A stretch of DNA of 64,000 nt from Labrenzia sp. R4_2 (GTDB lineage: Bacteria > Pseudomonadota > Alphaproteobacteria > Rhizobiales > Stappiaceae). Position 1 is the stretch's first letter; every line of letters begins with the position of its first letter. Under the pieces are notes generated by a model that made no database searches, was not told the origin of the DNA, and saw only the letters and a program-made list of their open reading frames with translations. Below are positions 9,617 to 18,838 of the stretch, piece by piece. Location of the stretch: NCBI RefSeq assembly GCF_017743865.1, contig NZ_JAGHRJ010000008.1, positions 1-64,000 on the forward strand, given 5' to 3'. The position numbers and the translations under genes were made by a program.

Positions 9617-9663
9617 GTAGGTTCAGCGATCGAACCTGCCGAACCTTGTCTCTTTGCAAGCGA

Positions 9664-10569
9664 TTAGCCGGTCGCCGCAGTTTTCATCTCGCCAACTTGC
9701 GGGCGGACGGCCGCGTCATAGTCTTCCATCAACGTCTTGATGATGTCACCAACGACATAGCTGTTTCCGGCGATTTCAGACACCGGCGTCACTTCGGCAG
9801 CTGTCCCGGTAACGAAACACTGCTCGAAGCTTGAGAGCTCTTCCGGCATGATGACCCGTTCAACAACCTCAATGCCACGGTCCTTGGCAAGAACGATCAC
9901 AGTCTGCCGGGTAATCCCGTTCAGGAAGCAGTCGGGCGTCGGTGTGTGGATCTTGCCGTCTTTAACGAAAAACACGTTCGCTCCGGTGGCCTCGGCAACC
10001 TGGCCGCGCCAATCGAGCATCAGAGCATCAGTGTAGCCCTTTGACTCGGCGGCATGTTTGGAGATCGTGCAGATCATGTACAGACCGGCAGCCTTGGCCT
10101 TGAACGGAGCCGTTCTCGGATCCGGACGGCGATAGTCCGCCATATCAAGCCGAATACCCTTCAAACGCTCTTCCGGCGCAAAGTAGCTCGGCCATTCCCA
10201 TGCGGCGATCGCAAGGTGAATGGTGTTCTTCTGGGCGGAAATGCCCATCATCTCACTGCCGCGCCAAGCGACCGGGCGAATATAGGCGTCCGTCAAGTTC
10301 ATGCGTGCAAGAGTTTCTTCCTTGGCAGCATTGATCTGCTCCGCCGTCCAGGGAATTTCAAACCCGAGCTCGCGGGCAGATGCCAGCAGACGCTCGGTAT
10401 GCTCTTCGGACTTGAAGATACGTCCGCCATAGGCGCGTTCACCTTCAAACACGCTGCTTCCGTAATGCAACCCGTGGCTCAACACATGCAGCTTGGCATC
10501 GGACCAGGGCACAAAAGTCCCGTCATACCAGATATCACCCGTCAGCTGATCAAAGGGCTGTGCAGCCAT
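9664..10569 (-). CDS. ilvE: Branched-chain amino acid aminotransferase
   Basis: IlvE interconverts Val, Leu and Ile with their 2-oxo acids using glutamate, in the cytoplasm, with PLP. The 301-aa class IV aminotransferase has GLHYGSSVFEGERAY near the N-terminus, the PLP-lysine region FKAKAAGLYM, and EATGANVFFVKDGKIHTP with LNGITRQTVI behind it, which is the family signature. Length is typical. The gene is transcribed away from the divergent MarR-type regulator, with 248 bp between them, and ends at the shared terminator. Confidence 0.94.
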   Translation of the reverse strand: MAAQPFDQLTGDIWYDGTFVPWSDAKLHVLSHGLHYGSSVFEGERAYGGRIFKSEEHTERLLASARELGFEIPWTAEQINAAKEETLARMNLTDAYIRPVAWRGSEMMGISAQKNTIHLAIAAWEWPSYFAPEERLKGIRLDMADYRRPDPRTAPFKAKAAGLYMICTISKHAAESKGYTDALMLDWRGQVAEATGANVFFVKDGKIHTPTPDCFLNGITRQTVIVLAKDRGIEVVERVIMPEELSSFEQCFVTGTAAEVTPVSEIAGNSYVVGDIIKTLMEDYDAAVRPQVGEMKTAATG

Positions 10570-10817
10570 GTCTTAAACTCCCGCCCGCTCTCCTGAGCGT
10601 GTTTTCATTTTTCAGTCGCGTTTTCAATCGGCTCAGGCGTACAACGGCCCATTGAATGGCTGTATCTTTTGCACAGCACGCCAACTATCGGTATCTTGAG
10701 AAGCGCGCCGTTCCTGATTGGATTCGTTTGTCGTTAAATGCTGAAAAAAGCAACAAAACGACCAATCATTTCGCACACCGTGGTCAACAAGTAACAATCG
10801 GTCCTAAATAAGTCAAT

Positions 10818-11375
10818 ATGACTGACATAAATTTCAAAGCGTCCCTGCCCGCCGAATCCAAGCCTGAGAGCCAGTCCGAACCGGCAGGAGACAATGACGG
10901 AGCCGCAAACGCAGTTCCCTACGATCTGATCGAACTTTTGTTTTTTGCCTATCGCGATTTTACCGGCGATCCAGATGATGTTCTGGCGGAATATGATTTC
11001 GGCCGTGCCCATCACCGCGTTCTACATTTTGTGGAACGCAATCCCGGGATCATGGTGACTGACCTGCTTGGCATTTTGAGGATCACCAAACAAAGCCTCG
11101 GGCGGGTGCTGAAACAGTTGGTCGACGCGGACATCATCGAGCAGCGTGAAGGCCCGCATGACCGCCGCCAGCGCCTCTTGTATACGACTGAGCGTGGCCA
11201 GGTGCTTGCGGATGATCTTGCCCGCCTGCAGCAAAAGCGCCTTGAACGCGCCCTAATTGGACTGCCAGATGGCGCCGACGTGATTGTCCGGCAATTCTTG
11301 TTGCAAGTCATTGATCCTGAAGCCAGGAACGACATTGTCGGGTTGATCCGCAGTTCATACGAATTGAAAGACTGA
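10818..11375 (+). CDS. MarR-family transcriptional regulator (PetP-like)
   Basis: This 185-aa winged-helix regulator starts with a polar ~35-residue tail, then helix ELLFFAYRDFT, the recognition region ITKQSLGRVLKQLVDADII, and the wing REGPHDRRQRLLYTTERG. Its place 44 bp upstream of an OmpR-type response regulator is the arrangement described for petP-petR of Rhodobacter capsulatus, where the response regulator is needed for bc1 expression; that equivalence is inference. The ATG has no strong Shine-Dalgarno. Signal and operator are not visible. Confidence 0.85.
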   Translation: MTDINFKASLPAESKPESQSEPAGDNDGAANAVPYDLIELLFFAYRDFTGDPDDVLAEYDFGRAHHRVLHFVERNPGIMVTDLLGILRITKQSLGRVLKQLVDADIIEQREGPHDRRQRLLYTTERGQVLADDLARLQQKRLERALIGLPDGADVIVRQFLLQVIDPEARNDIVGLIRSSYELKD

Positions 11376-11419
11376 TCTGGCGTCCGCCGGGTTCATCGTT
11401 GGGAAGGACAAAAGCGCCG

Positions 11420-12118
11420 ATGACTGTGACGGCTCCTGATGACAATGCGCCTCATCTCCTACTGGTCGATGACGACAGCCGGATCCGGGACCTGCTTGGA
11501 CGGCTGTTGAAAGACAACGGATATCGCGTGTCTGCCGCGGCCAATGCGGCCGAAGCACGGGTTTGCCTGTCCGGGTTGGAGTTTGATCTGATCATTCTCG
11601 ACGTCATGATGCCGGGTGAAACCGGAACGGAACTGGCAACGTCGCTCCGGGAAACGTCACAGGTTCCAATCCTGATGCTGACAGCACGGACTGATGCCCC
11701 CGACAGGATCGCCGGCCTGGAGGCGGGTGTCGACGATTACCTCGGCAAGCCGTTTGAACCGAAAGAACTGTTGCTGCGCATTGGTGCCATTCTTCGCCGA
11801 GGCCAATACCAACCGCCAACGACGGTGACGGAAATCCGGTTCGGACCGTTTTGCTACAACACATCGCGGGGTGAACTCAAAAACGGCGACAGCTCGATCC
11901 GCCTCACCGACCGCGAGAAACAGATCCTGTCGATTTTCGCAGAACAACCCGGCGCCACCGTTCCGCGGCACAAGATTGTTGGCGATGACAGTGGCCTCGG
12001 TGAACGGACGGTCGACGTCCAGATCAACAGGTTACGCCGGAAAATCGAAGACGATCCGGGCAACCCCGTCTACCTGCAAACCGTTCGGGGCATCGGCTAC
12101 CGGCTTGCGTGTGACTAG
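11420..12118 (+). CDS. OmpR-family response regulator (PetR-like)
   Basis: The 232-aa protein has an N-terminal receiver domain with acidic pocket D17-D19, phospho-acceptor D61 (LIILDVMMPG) and K111 (GKPFEP). It ends in an OmpR-type winged helix (RTVDVQINRLRRKIEDDP, VRGIGYRL). I chose the ATG at 11420 because GGGAAGGA lies at 11401-11408; an in-frame TTG at 11399 is less likely. It is followed 10 bp later by its probable partner kinase. The link to petABC, also in this window, is a guess from PetR of Rhodobacter. Confidence 0.92.
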   Translation: MTVTAPDDNAPHLLLVDDDSRIRDLLGRLLKDNGYRVSAAANAAEARVCLSGLEFDLIILDVMMPGETGTELATSLRETSQVPILMLTARTDAPDRIAGLEAGVDDYLGKPFEPKELLLRIGAILRRGQYQPPTTVTEIRFGPFCYNTSRGELKNGDSSIRLTDREKQILSIFAEQPGATVPRHKIVGDDSGLGERTVDVQINRLRRKIEDDPGNPVYLQTVRGIGYRLACD

Positions 12119-12128
12119 GGCCTGTTGA

Positions 12129-13523
12129 ATGGCGAGTATTGAGAGTTTTCTTCAGCGGTATGCAGCTTTTCTTCCCGTCAAGGCTGCTCATCGTGGCTAT
12201 CGCCGCGTCTCCCGGTTTCTCTACCGGGTCATGCCGAAAGGCCTTTACACCCGAACCTTTCTGATCATCGTGATCCCGGTTGTCATACTGCAATCGGTGA
12301 TCGCCTTCGTCTTCATGGAGCGGCACTATCAACTTGTGTCGCGGCGCATGTCTGAAGCCGTCGTTCGTGAGATCGCATCAGTTGTCTATGTTCTTGAAAA
12401 CTACCCGCAAGATCCGGAGCATACAAAGATCGAAGAGCTGGGTGCCCGGGCGCTCGGCATGTCCATGTCGATCCTGCCGCTGGAGCCTCTGCCTCCCCCA
12501 GCACCGAAGCCGTTTTTCGATGTAATTGATCAGGAACTCAGCAAGGCGATCAGCCAACGGATCGGCCGGCCATTTTGGATCGATACCGTCGGCCGGTCGC
12601 GGTTTGTCGAAATTCGAATTCAGCTGCAAAACGAGGTTCTTCGTGTCTTTACACGCCGGAGCCAGACCTTTGCCTCAAACTCACACATTTTCCTTGTGTG
12701 GATGTTTTCGACGGCCCTTGTTCTGATCATCATCGCGCTCTTGTTTTTGCGCAATCAAATGCGTCCGATCATACGTCTTGCAAACGCGGCCGAGGCATTC
12801 GGCAAGGGCCGCCCGGTCGGCGATTACAAGGCAAGCGGAGCTCTGGAAGTCCGGCGTGCCGGGGTCGCCTTTGCCGACATGCGCCGGCGGATCGAACGGC
12901 AGATCGACCAGCGGACCACAATGCTGGCCGGTGTCAGCCACGATCTTCGTACTATCCTCACACGTATGCGGCTGCAGCTTGCATTTCTCGGTGACACTCC
13001 GGAAAGCGAGGCCATGCGCAAAGACGTCGATGAAATGAGCAACATGCTGGAGGATTATCTGGCGTTTGCCAAAGGCGATGGCGATGAAGAGCCGCAAGAA
13101 ACCGATGTGGCGCTTTTGTTCGAAGAGCTTGAGGAAGAAAGCGAAATTTCCGGCAATAACGTCAAAGCCGGTTTCGACGGCCCCTCGGAAGTTCTGCTTC
13201 GCCGGAACTCGATGAAACGGTGCCTCTCAAACCTGGTGACCAACGGCTGTAAGTATGGGCAGCGCGTCGAGCTCAAAGGAACAATTGAGAACGATTGGTT
13301 GATTATCACTGTTGATGATGACGGCCCGGGCATTCCCGAGGATCAGCGCGATATGGCGTTTCGTGCTTTTCACCGCCTTGATTTAGCGCGCAACCAGGAC
13401 AAGACCGGAAGCGGCCTCGGCCTTGCAATTGCGCGCGATATCACGCGATCACACGGCGGCGATCTCTACCTCGAAGACAGCCCGCTTGGCGGGCTGCGCG
13501 CCCGCCTCAGGATCCCGGCTTAA
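12129..13523 (+). CDS. Sensor histidine kinase (EnvZ-like)
   Basis: The 464-aa inner-membrane kinase has TM1 (about 42-63), a periplasmic domain of ~120 residues, TM2 (about 186-208), HAMP (209-260), the H-box VSHDLRTILTRMRL with phospho-acceptor H271, and an HATPase domain with the N-box (NLVTNGCKYG), the DDDGPGIP G1 box and GSGLGLAIARDI G2 box. It probably phosphorylates the response regulator directly upstream. The Pro-rich segment PLEPLPPPAPKP (117-128) in the sensor region is unusual. The stimulus is unknown. Confidence 0.92.
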   Translation: MASIESFLQRYAAFLPVKAAHRGYRRVSRFLYRVMPKGLYTRTFLIIVIPVVILQSVIAFVFMERHYQLVSRRMSEAVVREIASVVYVLENYPQDPEHTKIEELGARALGMSMSILPLEPLPPPAPKPFFDVIDQELSKAISQRIGRPFWIDTVGRSRFVEIRIQLQNEVLRVFTRRSQTFASNSHIFLVWMFSTALVLIIIALLFLRNQMRPIIRLANAAEAFGKGRPVGDYKASGALEVRRAGVAFADMRRRIERQIDQRTTMLAGVSHDLRTILTRMRLQLAFLGDTPESEAMRKDVDEMSNMLEDYLAFAKGDGDEEPQETDVALLFEELEEESEISGNNVKAGFDGPSEVLLRRNSMKRCLSNLVTNGCKYGQRVELKGTIENDWLIITVDDDGPGIPEDQRDMAFRAFHRLDLARNQDKTGSGLGLAIARDITRSHGGDLYLEDSPLGGLRARLRIPA

Positions 13524-13553
13524 GTGACAATGGGATACATTGGGCTTGAAGAC

Positions 13554-13895
13554 CTAGTAGAGCCGCCCGCCGATTGGCACGTCCTTGTCGGGGGTCATCA
13601 GGACAACCTCCCCATCGGCGTCTGGGACACCGAGCGTGAGGACCTCAGACCTGACAGGTCCAATCTGGCGCGGTGGGAAGTTGACCACCGCCATGACCAA
13701 GCGGCCAACAAGCGTTTCGGGCGTGTAGTGTTTCGTGATCTGTGCAGAGGTTTTCTTGATCCCGATCTCGGGTCCGAAATCGATCCGGAGTTTATAGGCA
13801 GGTTTCCGCGCTTCGGGAAACTCCTCGGCCTCAACAACGCGGCCCACACGGACGTCAACTTTCAAAAAATCTTCAAAACTGATTTGGTCGCTCAC
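13554..13895 (-). CDS. csaA: tRNA-binding protein CsaA
   Basis: This 113-aa protein is a stand-alone EMAP-II/Arc1p-type OB-fold tRNA-binding domain. It shows FLKVDVRVGRVVEAEEFPEA at the N-terminus, PAYKLRIDFGPEIGIKKTSAQI, and AVVNFPPRQIGPVRSEVLTL, all characteristic of CsaA. Members bind tRNA as dimers and have been given chaperone-like or export-related roles; the exact function is not settled. It converges on the histidine kinase with a 30-bp gap. Confidence 0.92.
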   Translation of the reverse strand: MSDQISFEDFLKVDVRVGRVVEAEEFPEARKPAYKLRIDFGPEIGIKKTSAQITKHYTPETLVGRLVMAVVNFPPRQIGPVRSEVLTLGVPDADGEVVLMTPDKDVPIGGRLY

Positions 13896-13969
13896 GGTTC
13901 ACTCCATTTTTGAGCGACCATGATCGCTAAACCAGCAGGAGTAAACCCTAGAAATTACGCGCCCTGTTC

Positions 13970-14659
13970 TTACGGCATCGGCATTTCAGCGTCGGCCGCA
14001 AAATCATCATCATCTCGAGATCTGCTACGGCTCCGGCCGCGCCTGGACGCGGATTTGATGAATTTGCGCAAACCCTTTGCCATTCCTTCCAACCGGTTCA
14101 GACGCTTCATGAAAGACACACCGTTGTCGAGTTCCTTGTCGAGGCGGGCCATGGTGCGCGGCATGCCTTCATCCGGTTCGTCCAACCAGGTATCGACGAC
14201 CTTTGCAAACGCCATTACGAGCCCTTGGGCGACCACTGTGCCCTTCGCTCCGGCCAGATCGATCCCCGCGGCGACAAGCATCCATTTCTGCGAGCGTATG
14301 GCGATGCGATTGAATTCAAGTGCCAGGCCCGGGTCGTCATCGGCTGCTGCTTTGAGTGCCCGGACGGCCTCCTTATGCTCCGCCAGAGCATCGATGCGGG
14401 TCATCAGGATATCGAACAGACGGTCCCGCGCAGGCTGATCATCCATACCCTCGTCGCGCTCGTCCAAAACCGCAGCGTCAATGCTCTCCGCAAATGCTTC
14501 GACCAAAGCAAGTTTGGAGGGGTACGCGCGCCGCAGGTCCGACAACTTGACTTTGGCGGTCTCGGCAATCAGCTGAAACGAGACATCCTCGTACGGATGC
14601 TTTTCAAGCAACTCCACAAAAACGCTGAGGATCTTCTGCTTCGTCTTGGCGGTTGCCAT
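13970..14659 (-). CDS. TetR-family transcriptional regulator with Arg/Ser-Asp tail
   Basis: The 229-aa protein begins with a TetR-type helix-turn-helix (KTKQKILSVFVELLEKHPYEDVSF, then LIAETAKVKLSDLRRAYPSK) followed by an all-helical ligand domain. The last ~28 residues are low-complexity: RRGRSRSRSRDDDDF and an acidic end. Such a tail is not part of the TetR fold and may be disordered. The ligand is unknown. It lies between csaA and proC on the same strand, 83 bp after proC. Confidence 0.85.
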   Translation of the reverse strand: MATAKTKQKILSVFVELLEKHPYEDVSFQLIAETAKVKLSDLRRAYPSKLALVEAFAESIDAAVLDERDEGMDDQPARDRLFDILMTRIDALAEHKEAVRALKAAADDDPGLALEFNRIAIRSQKWMLVAAGIDLAGAKGTVVAQGLVMAFAKVVDTWLDEPDEGMPRTMARLDKELDNGVSFMKRLNRLEGMAKGLRKFIKSASRRGRSRSRSRDDDDFAADAEMPMP

Positions 14660-14742
14660 GCTCTGGTCTCCTGTTTCCTAATCGGAAGATAGGAGACCAG
14701 CGATGCGGCGAAAAGGGGTATCTCGCCGCACCCGTTGCAGTT

Positions 14743-15561
14743 CTAGCCTGCCAGTTCTTTTGCCCGTTTCACAGCAGCAGCGACTGCCTCGGTCATGATG
14801 GGCTGGATTCCACTTTCAGACATCAGAACATCCAAAGCGGCCGCGGTCGTCCCGTTCGGGCTGGTGACGTTCTGACGCAAAATCGCCGGGTCCTCTCCGG
14901 ACTGGTGCATCAATTCACCAGCTCCGCAAACTGTGGCTATGGCCAATTGCTCCGCAAGCTCTTCGGTCAACCCCGCAGCTTTGCCGGCCTCTTTCAACGT
15001 TTCGGTCATGTAGAAAACATAGGCGGGTCCCGAACCGCTGACGCCGGTCACGAGGTCAATCTGGTCTTCGCTGTCCAGCCAAACGACCTTGCCGACGGCG
15101 GAAAGCAACTGGGAGATCGTGTTCTTTTGCGCGTCCGTAACCTTTTCGGTTGGGTAAACTGCGGTAATGCCGCGTTTCACCATGGCCGGCGTGTTCGGCA
15201 TGCACCGAGCTGTCGGGATGTCTCCGAAAAACTCCTGAAACTTGCGTACCGGCGTTCCGGCGGCAACCGAAAGGACTAGCGTGCTGTCGTCGCTAGCGGG
15301 CACCAAACCCGGCAGCACATCATCCATCATCTGCGGCTTAACGGCCACGAGTATGATACCCGCAGTCACATTATCCGGCATCTGCGCAGCATGACCAATG
15401 CCATGTTTTTTCAAAAGCGCACCGATTTCCGGCGACAAAAAGGGATCAACAACAAGAATGGATGCCGGATCAATTCCCTCCGCCATCCATCCAGACAACA
15501 TCGCCCCACCCATCTTGCCAGCGCCGACAAGAACAAAGGGGCGCTCCTTGGAAAACGTCAT
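14743..15561 (-). CDS. proC: Pyrroline-5-carboxylate reductase
   Basis: ProC reduces 1-pyrroline-5-carboxylate to proline with NAD(P)H. The 272-aa protein has the Rossmann motif VGAGKMGGAML (12-22), LVAVKPQMMDDVLPGL, MPNTPAMVKRGITAVYP and the C-terminal signature SGSGPAYVFYMTETLKEAG with TSPNGTTAAALDVL, which is the P5CR dimerisation domain. The ATG overlaps the stop of the upstream YbjN-like gene by 4 bp, so the two are translationally coupled. Confidence 0.96.
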   Translation of the reverse strand: MTFSKERPFVLVGAGKMGGAMLSGWMAEGIDPASILVVDPFLSPEIGALLKKHGIGHAAQMPDNVTAGIILVAVKPQMMDDVLPGLVPASDDSTLVLSVAAGTPVRKFQEFFGDIPTARCMPNTPAMVKRGITAVYPTEKVTDAQKNTISQLLSAVGKVVWLDSEDQIDLVTGVSGSGPAYVFYMTETLKEAGKAAGLTEELAEQLAIATVCGAGELMHQSGEDPAILRQNVTSPNGTTAAALDVLMSESGIQPIMTEAVAAAVKRAKELAG

Positions 15562-16058
15562 GCTTCTCCTGCAGTTTCAAAAAGGGCTGTACTGAGGGCC
15601 TCTGACGCGGAGTGGCCAGCCCAGACCACAAACTGGAAGGCTTGATAGAACCGCTCGCAGTTATCAAGCGCATTGGCCAGCATGGCCTCGATTTGTGCCG
15701 AAGTCGGCTCCGCCCCGCCTGCGAGCAGCAGGGATTGGCGGAACATGACCACACCTTCCTTGCTCCAGAGATCGAAGTGGCCGGCCCATAGCTGTTCGTT
15801 GACCAGTGCCAACAACCGGACAACCTCGGTCTTTCTGATCTCCGTCACCTTCAGGTCGAAGGCACACGCCAAGTGAAGCGCCTCAACATCTTCCATCCAG
15901 GAAAAGGAGACGTGGTAATCACACCAATTTCCAGCAATGGAAATCGTGATCTCATCATCATCTGAGCGCTCGAACGTCCAGTCGTTCAAGGCCGCAACAG
16001 TTTCGATGGTATCCACGGGATTCTCAGGTCGCTCGAAGTCGATCTCGATGAGGCTCAT
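15558..16058 (-). CDS. YbjN domain-containing protein
   Basis: This 166-aa cytoplasmic protein matches the YbjN family: FERPENPVDTIETVAALNDWTFER, then a beta-rich region with DYHVSFSWMEDVEALHLACAFD, ending in an alanine-rich helix. YbjN-like proteins are type III secretion chaperone-like in fold; function here is unknown. I took the ATG at 16058 because of its GGAGAAGG ribosome site, rather than an earlier start at 16166. Its end overlaps proC by 4 bp, an arrangement seen in other alphaproteobacteria. Confidence 0.82.
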   Translation of the reverse strand: MSLIEIDFERPENPVDTIETVAALNDWTFERSDDDEITISIAGNWCDYHVSFSWMEDVEALHLACAFDLKVTEIRKTEVVRLLALVNEQLWAGHFDLWSKEGVVMFRQSLLLAGGAEPTSAQIEAMLANALDNCERFYQAFQFVVWAGHSASEALSTALFETAGEA

Positions 16059-16401
16059 ATGCCTTCTCCCCTTCCAGCCGGGGCCGAATACCCGATCAGG
16101 ATAACCGGGTGGGCCGCCGGGGTAAGTCCCAAGCAGAGGAGCAACGCGCGTCCTTATCTGGCCCAATCGTTAGACCGGTTCCGCCTTGCTCCGACGAATC
16201 CCTGTTATCTTTGAGTATAGGTGCACGAAGGACTTAAGGCCTACCTACCAATTTCGAGCAGAAAGCCGAAACTTGTGGACGAGTGAGCAGAAAGTTTAGC
16301 CTTCCTGCCCAAAAACACTGCAATTCCGCCGAGTTTGACTGTTACATCACTGACATCATTGATTAACAGAAATCGGCCGAGAAAGCTGATAAAGCGACCG
16401 C

Positions 16402-16668
16402 TTAGCTCTTGCCGGAGGCCTTTTCACCGGCTCCTTCGAGTGCAGCGAGTCTTTCTTCCAGTTCATCAAGACGATCAAGAGCGCGGACGGCCATCTCTTT
16501 CACGGCCTCATGCTCCTCACGCGACACCAGATCCATGTCGGACAAAAAGCGTTCCGCCTGGGCGCGAAATGCAGTCTCGACCTCGCGGCGCGCGCCTTGG
16601 GCAACACCTGCAGCATCGGTCATCAGCTTTGCGAAATCATCCAGCAGGCGATTTGGGCCTTGGGTCAT
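16402..16668 (-). CDS. ubiK: Ubiquinone biosynthesis accessory factor UbiK (BMFP/YqiC family)
   Basis: The 88-aa protein has the YqiC layout: an N-terminal amphipathic helix (NRLLDDFAKLMTDAAGVAQGAR), then the diagnostic FLSDMDLVSREEHEAVKEMA and a heptad-rich coiled coil (LDRLDELEERLAALEG). UbiK-type proteins form trimeric coiled coils that help UbiJ and the Ubi complex in ubiquinone synthesis in Enterobacteria; that role in alphaproteobacteria is inferred. It is divergent from lgt. Confidence 0.85.
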   Translation of the reverse strand: MTQGPNRLLDDFAKLMTDAAGVAQGARREVETAFRAQAERFLSDMDLVSREEHEAVKEMAVRALDRLDELEERLAALEGAGEKASGKS

Positions 16669-16877
16669 GCCCTGCTCCTTTCAAGCATTAAATGTCTACC
16701 CGACAGGTATGAGGGTTTAAGGTGAACTTCAAGCGCTTAGATCAGTGAACATCTGCCAATACGAACGATATATCAGTTCGCACCCCGAAGACGTGATGCG
16801 CGGTGGCTTGACGCCTGATGCGAGATCGCGCATGCGTTGCCCACATCGGCATTTACTCCGAAACCGAGGGTCCCAGC

Positions 16878-17711
16878 TTGCCACCGCTTCTCGCCATTCC
16901 GTTTCCAGCTATTGATCCCGTTATCGTCGAAATAGGTCCGTTTGCCCTGCGCTGGTACGCGTTGGCCTACATCGTCGGCATTGTTTTGGCGTGGCGGTAC
17001 ATGAGAGCCCTTGTGCTCAACGATACTCTCTGGGGACCACGAAACCGTCCGACCCCGGTCGATCTGGATGACTTCGTACTCTGGGGGACACTGGGCATTA
17101 TCCTGGGCGGACGTCTTGGATATGTCCTGTTTTACAATCCCGCCTATTATCTCGCGAACCCGGGGGAGATTCTGGCGATCTGGTCAGGTGGCATGTCGTT
17201 TCATGGCGGCTTTGCCGGAACGGTTATTGCCATGATGCTGTTTGCCTGGAAACGCGAGCTGTCGTTGTGGACCCTTTTTGACCTTGCCGGCTGCGCGGCG
17301 CCCATCGGCATATTCTTCGGCCGGATGGCGAATTTCATCAACAGTGAGCTTTGGGGACGGCCGACAGATGTCCCATGGGCTGTTGTCTTTCCAAACGCCG
17401 GACCTGAGCCGCGCCACCCAAGCCAGCTCTATGAAGCCGCCCTAGAAGGCGTGATCCTGTTTCTGGTACTCCGCCTCTTGAGCCATCGCTTCAGACTACT
17501 GCAGCGGCCAGGCTTTCTTGCCGGCGCTTTTGCCTGCGGCTACGGCGTGGGACGGTCCATCGTCGAGCTCTATCGGGTCCCCGATGCCCACATCGGATAT
17601 TTGAGCGGGTTCCTGACGATGGGAATGCTCTTGTCACTCCCGATGATCCTTGCCGGGATCGCGTTGATGGTCTGGTCCGCCAAACGAACTCCGCAGGCAG
17701 CTGATCAGTGA
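16878..17711 (+). CDS. lgt: Prolipoprotein diacylglyceryl transferase
   Basis: Lgt moves diacylglycerol from phosphatidylglycerol onto the lipobox cysteine of prolipoproteins in the inner membrane. About seven TM helices are visible together with SFHGGFAGT and the Lgt signature GRMANFINSELWGR. I chose the TTG at 16878 (giving MPPLLAIPFPAIDPV, a typical N-terminus, with GAGGG at 16866-16870). An upstream ATG at 16818 would add 20 unconserved residues. The stop overlaps the next gene by 4 bp (GTGA). Confidence 0.95.
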   Translation: MPPLLAIPFPAIDPVIVEIGPFALRWYALAYIVGIVLAWRYMRALVLNDTLWGPRNRPTPVDLDDFVLWGTLGIILGGRLGYVLFYNPAYYLANPGEILAIWSGGMSFHGGFAGTVIAMMLFAWKRELSLWTLFDLAGCAAPIGIFFGRMANFINSELWGRPTDVPWAVVFPNAGPEPRHPSQLYEAALEGVILFLVLRLLSHRFRLLQRPGFLAGAFACGYGVGRSIVELYRVPDAHIGYLSGFLTMGMLLSLPMILAGIALMVWSAKRTPQAADQ

Positions 17712-18796
17712 GCGCACTCAAAGAGAAGCTTCGCCAACAGATCGCAGCAGAAGGTCCTATTTCTGTTGCAACCTACATGGCGCGCTGCCTCGGTGATCCG
17801 GAGCATGGGTATTATACCAACCGGGAGCCGTTTGGACGGACAGGCGACTTCATAACGGCTCCGGAAGTTAGCCAGATGTTTGGTGAACTCATCGGTGCAG
17901 TCTGCCTGAAAGCTTATGAAACGCTGAGCGCTCCGGGCGACTTTCAGCTGGTGGAGCTTGGCCCAGGTCGCGGCACGCTCATGGCCGACTTTCTCCGAGT
18001 GGCAACTCATCGGCCGAAGTTCCTGGAAGCCGCCACACTTAACCTCGTCGAGATGAGCCCGAGGTTGCGGCAGGTCCAATCGCAAACACTACAGAACACA
18101 CAGCTTCAGCCCAAGTTCCGGAACACGTTTCAGGAAGTACCGGACGGCCCCTTAATCGTGATTGCAAACGAGTTTTTTGATGCGCTCCCGATCCATCAGT
18201 TCGTCAAGACACCGAATGGTTGGAACGAACGCATGGTCGGGCTTGATGCGTCTGGGAAACTGGAGTTTGGCGTGGCCCCCGCACAGCTGCCAGCTGACGC
18301 TATTCCCCCTGCCGCAATGAAAGCTCTGGAGGGGAGCATTTTGGAGACGCAGCCAGCGGCCAATGCAGTCGCTGAAGAAATTGCAACGCGCATTGCGGAA
18401 CATGGCGGCTTTGCGCTGTTTATTGACTACGGCTACGCCCAAACAGCACCAGGCGATACGCTGCAAGCCCTCTACCGGCATGTTTATGATGATGTTTTGG
18501 CTCACCCTGGCGAGGCAGATCTCACAGCGCATGTGAATTTCGAGGCACTCGCAACTGCTGCAAGGAGAGCGGGTGCAGTACCGCTCCCCCTCCTCACTCA
18601 AGGCACATTTTTGCTTCAGTCAGGGCTTTTGGAACGCGCTGGGGCCCTTGGTGCCGGAAAAACACCAGCAGATCAGGATAAGATCCGGGATGCGGTCGAA
18701 CGGCTTGCCGCTCCGGACCAGATGGGCGACCTTTTTAAAGTTCTCGCGATTGCACCTGAGGGACAAGTCTTTACCCCTTTCAAACCGGCAAGTTAG
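17708..18796 (+). CDS. SAM-dependent methyltransferase, MidA/NDUFAF7 family
   Basis: The 362-aa protein carries the MidA signature near the N-terminus (VATYMARCLGDPEHGYY, then GRTGDFITAPEVSQMFGELIG), the SAM-binding LVELGPGRGTLMADFLR, and IVIANEFFDALPIHQF. In mitochondria NDUFAF7 dimethylates an arginine of complex I subunit NDUFS2; a similar role in bacterial complex I is possible but unproven. It starts with GTG, overlapping the lgt stop, and lies in the lgt-midA-pgeF run. Confidence 0.9.
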   Translation: MSALKEKLRQQIAAEGPISVATYMARCLGDPEHGYYTNREPFGRTGDFITAPEVSQMFGELIGAVCLKAYETLSAPGDFQLVELGPGRGTLMADFLRVATHRPKFLEAATLNLVEMSPRLRQVQSQTLQNTQLQPKFRNTFQEVPDGPLIVIANEFFDALPIHQFVKTPNGWNERMVGLDASGKLEFGVAPAQLPADAIPPAAMKALEGSILETQPAANAVAEEIATRIAEHGGFALFIDYGYAQTAPGDTLQALYRHVYDDVLAHPGEADLTAHVNFEALATAARRAGAVPLPLLTQGTFLLQSGLLERAGALGAGKTPADQDKIRDAVERLAAPDQMGDLFKVLAIAPEGQVFTPFKPAS

Positions 18797-18838
18797 AAGC
18801 GCTGGCAAGTTTTTGCGGTGATAGACGATGGAGACCGA

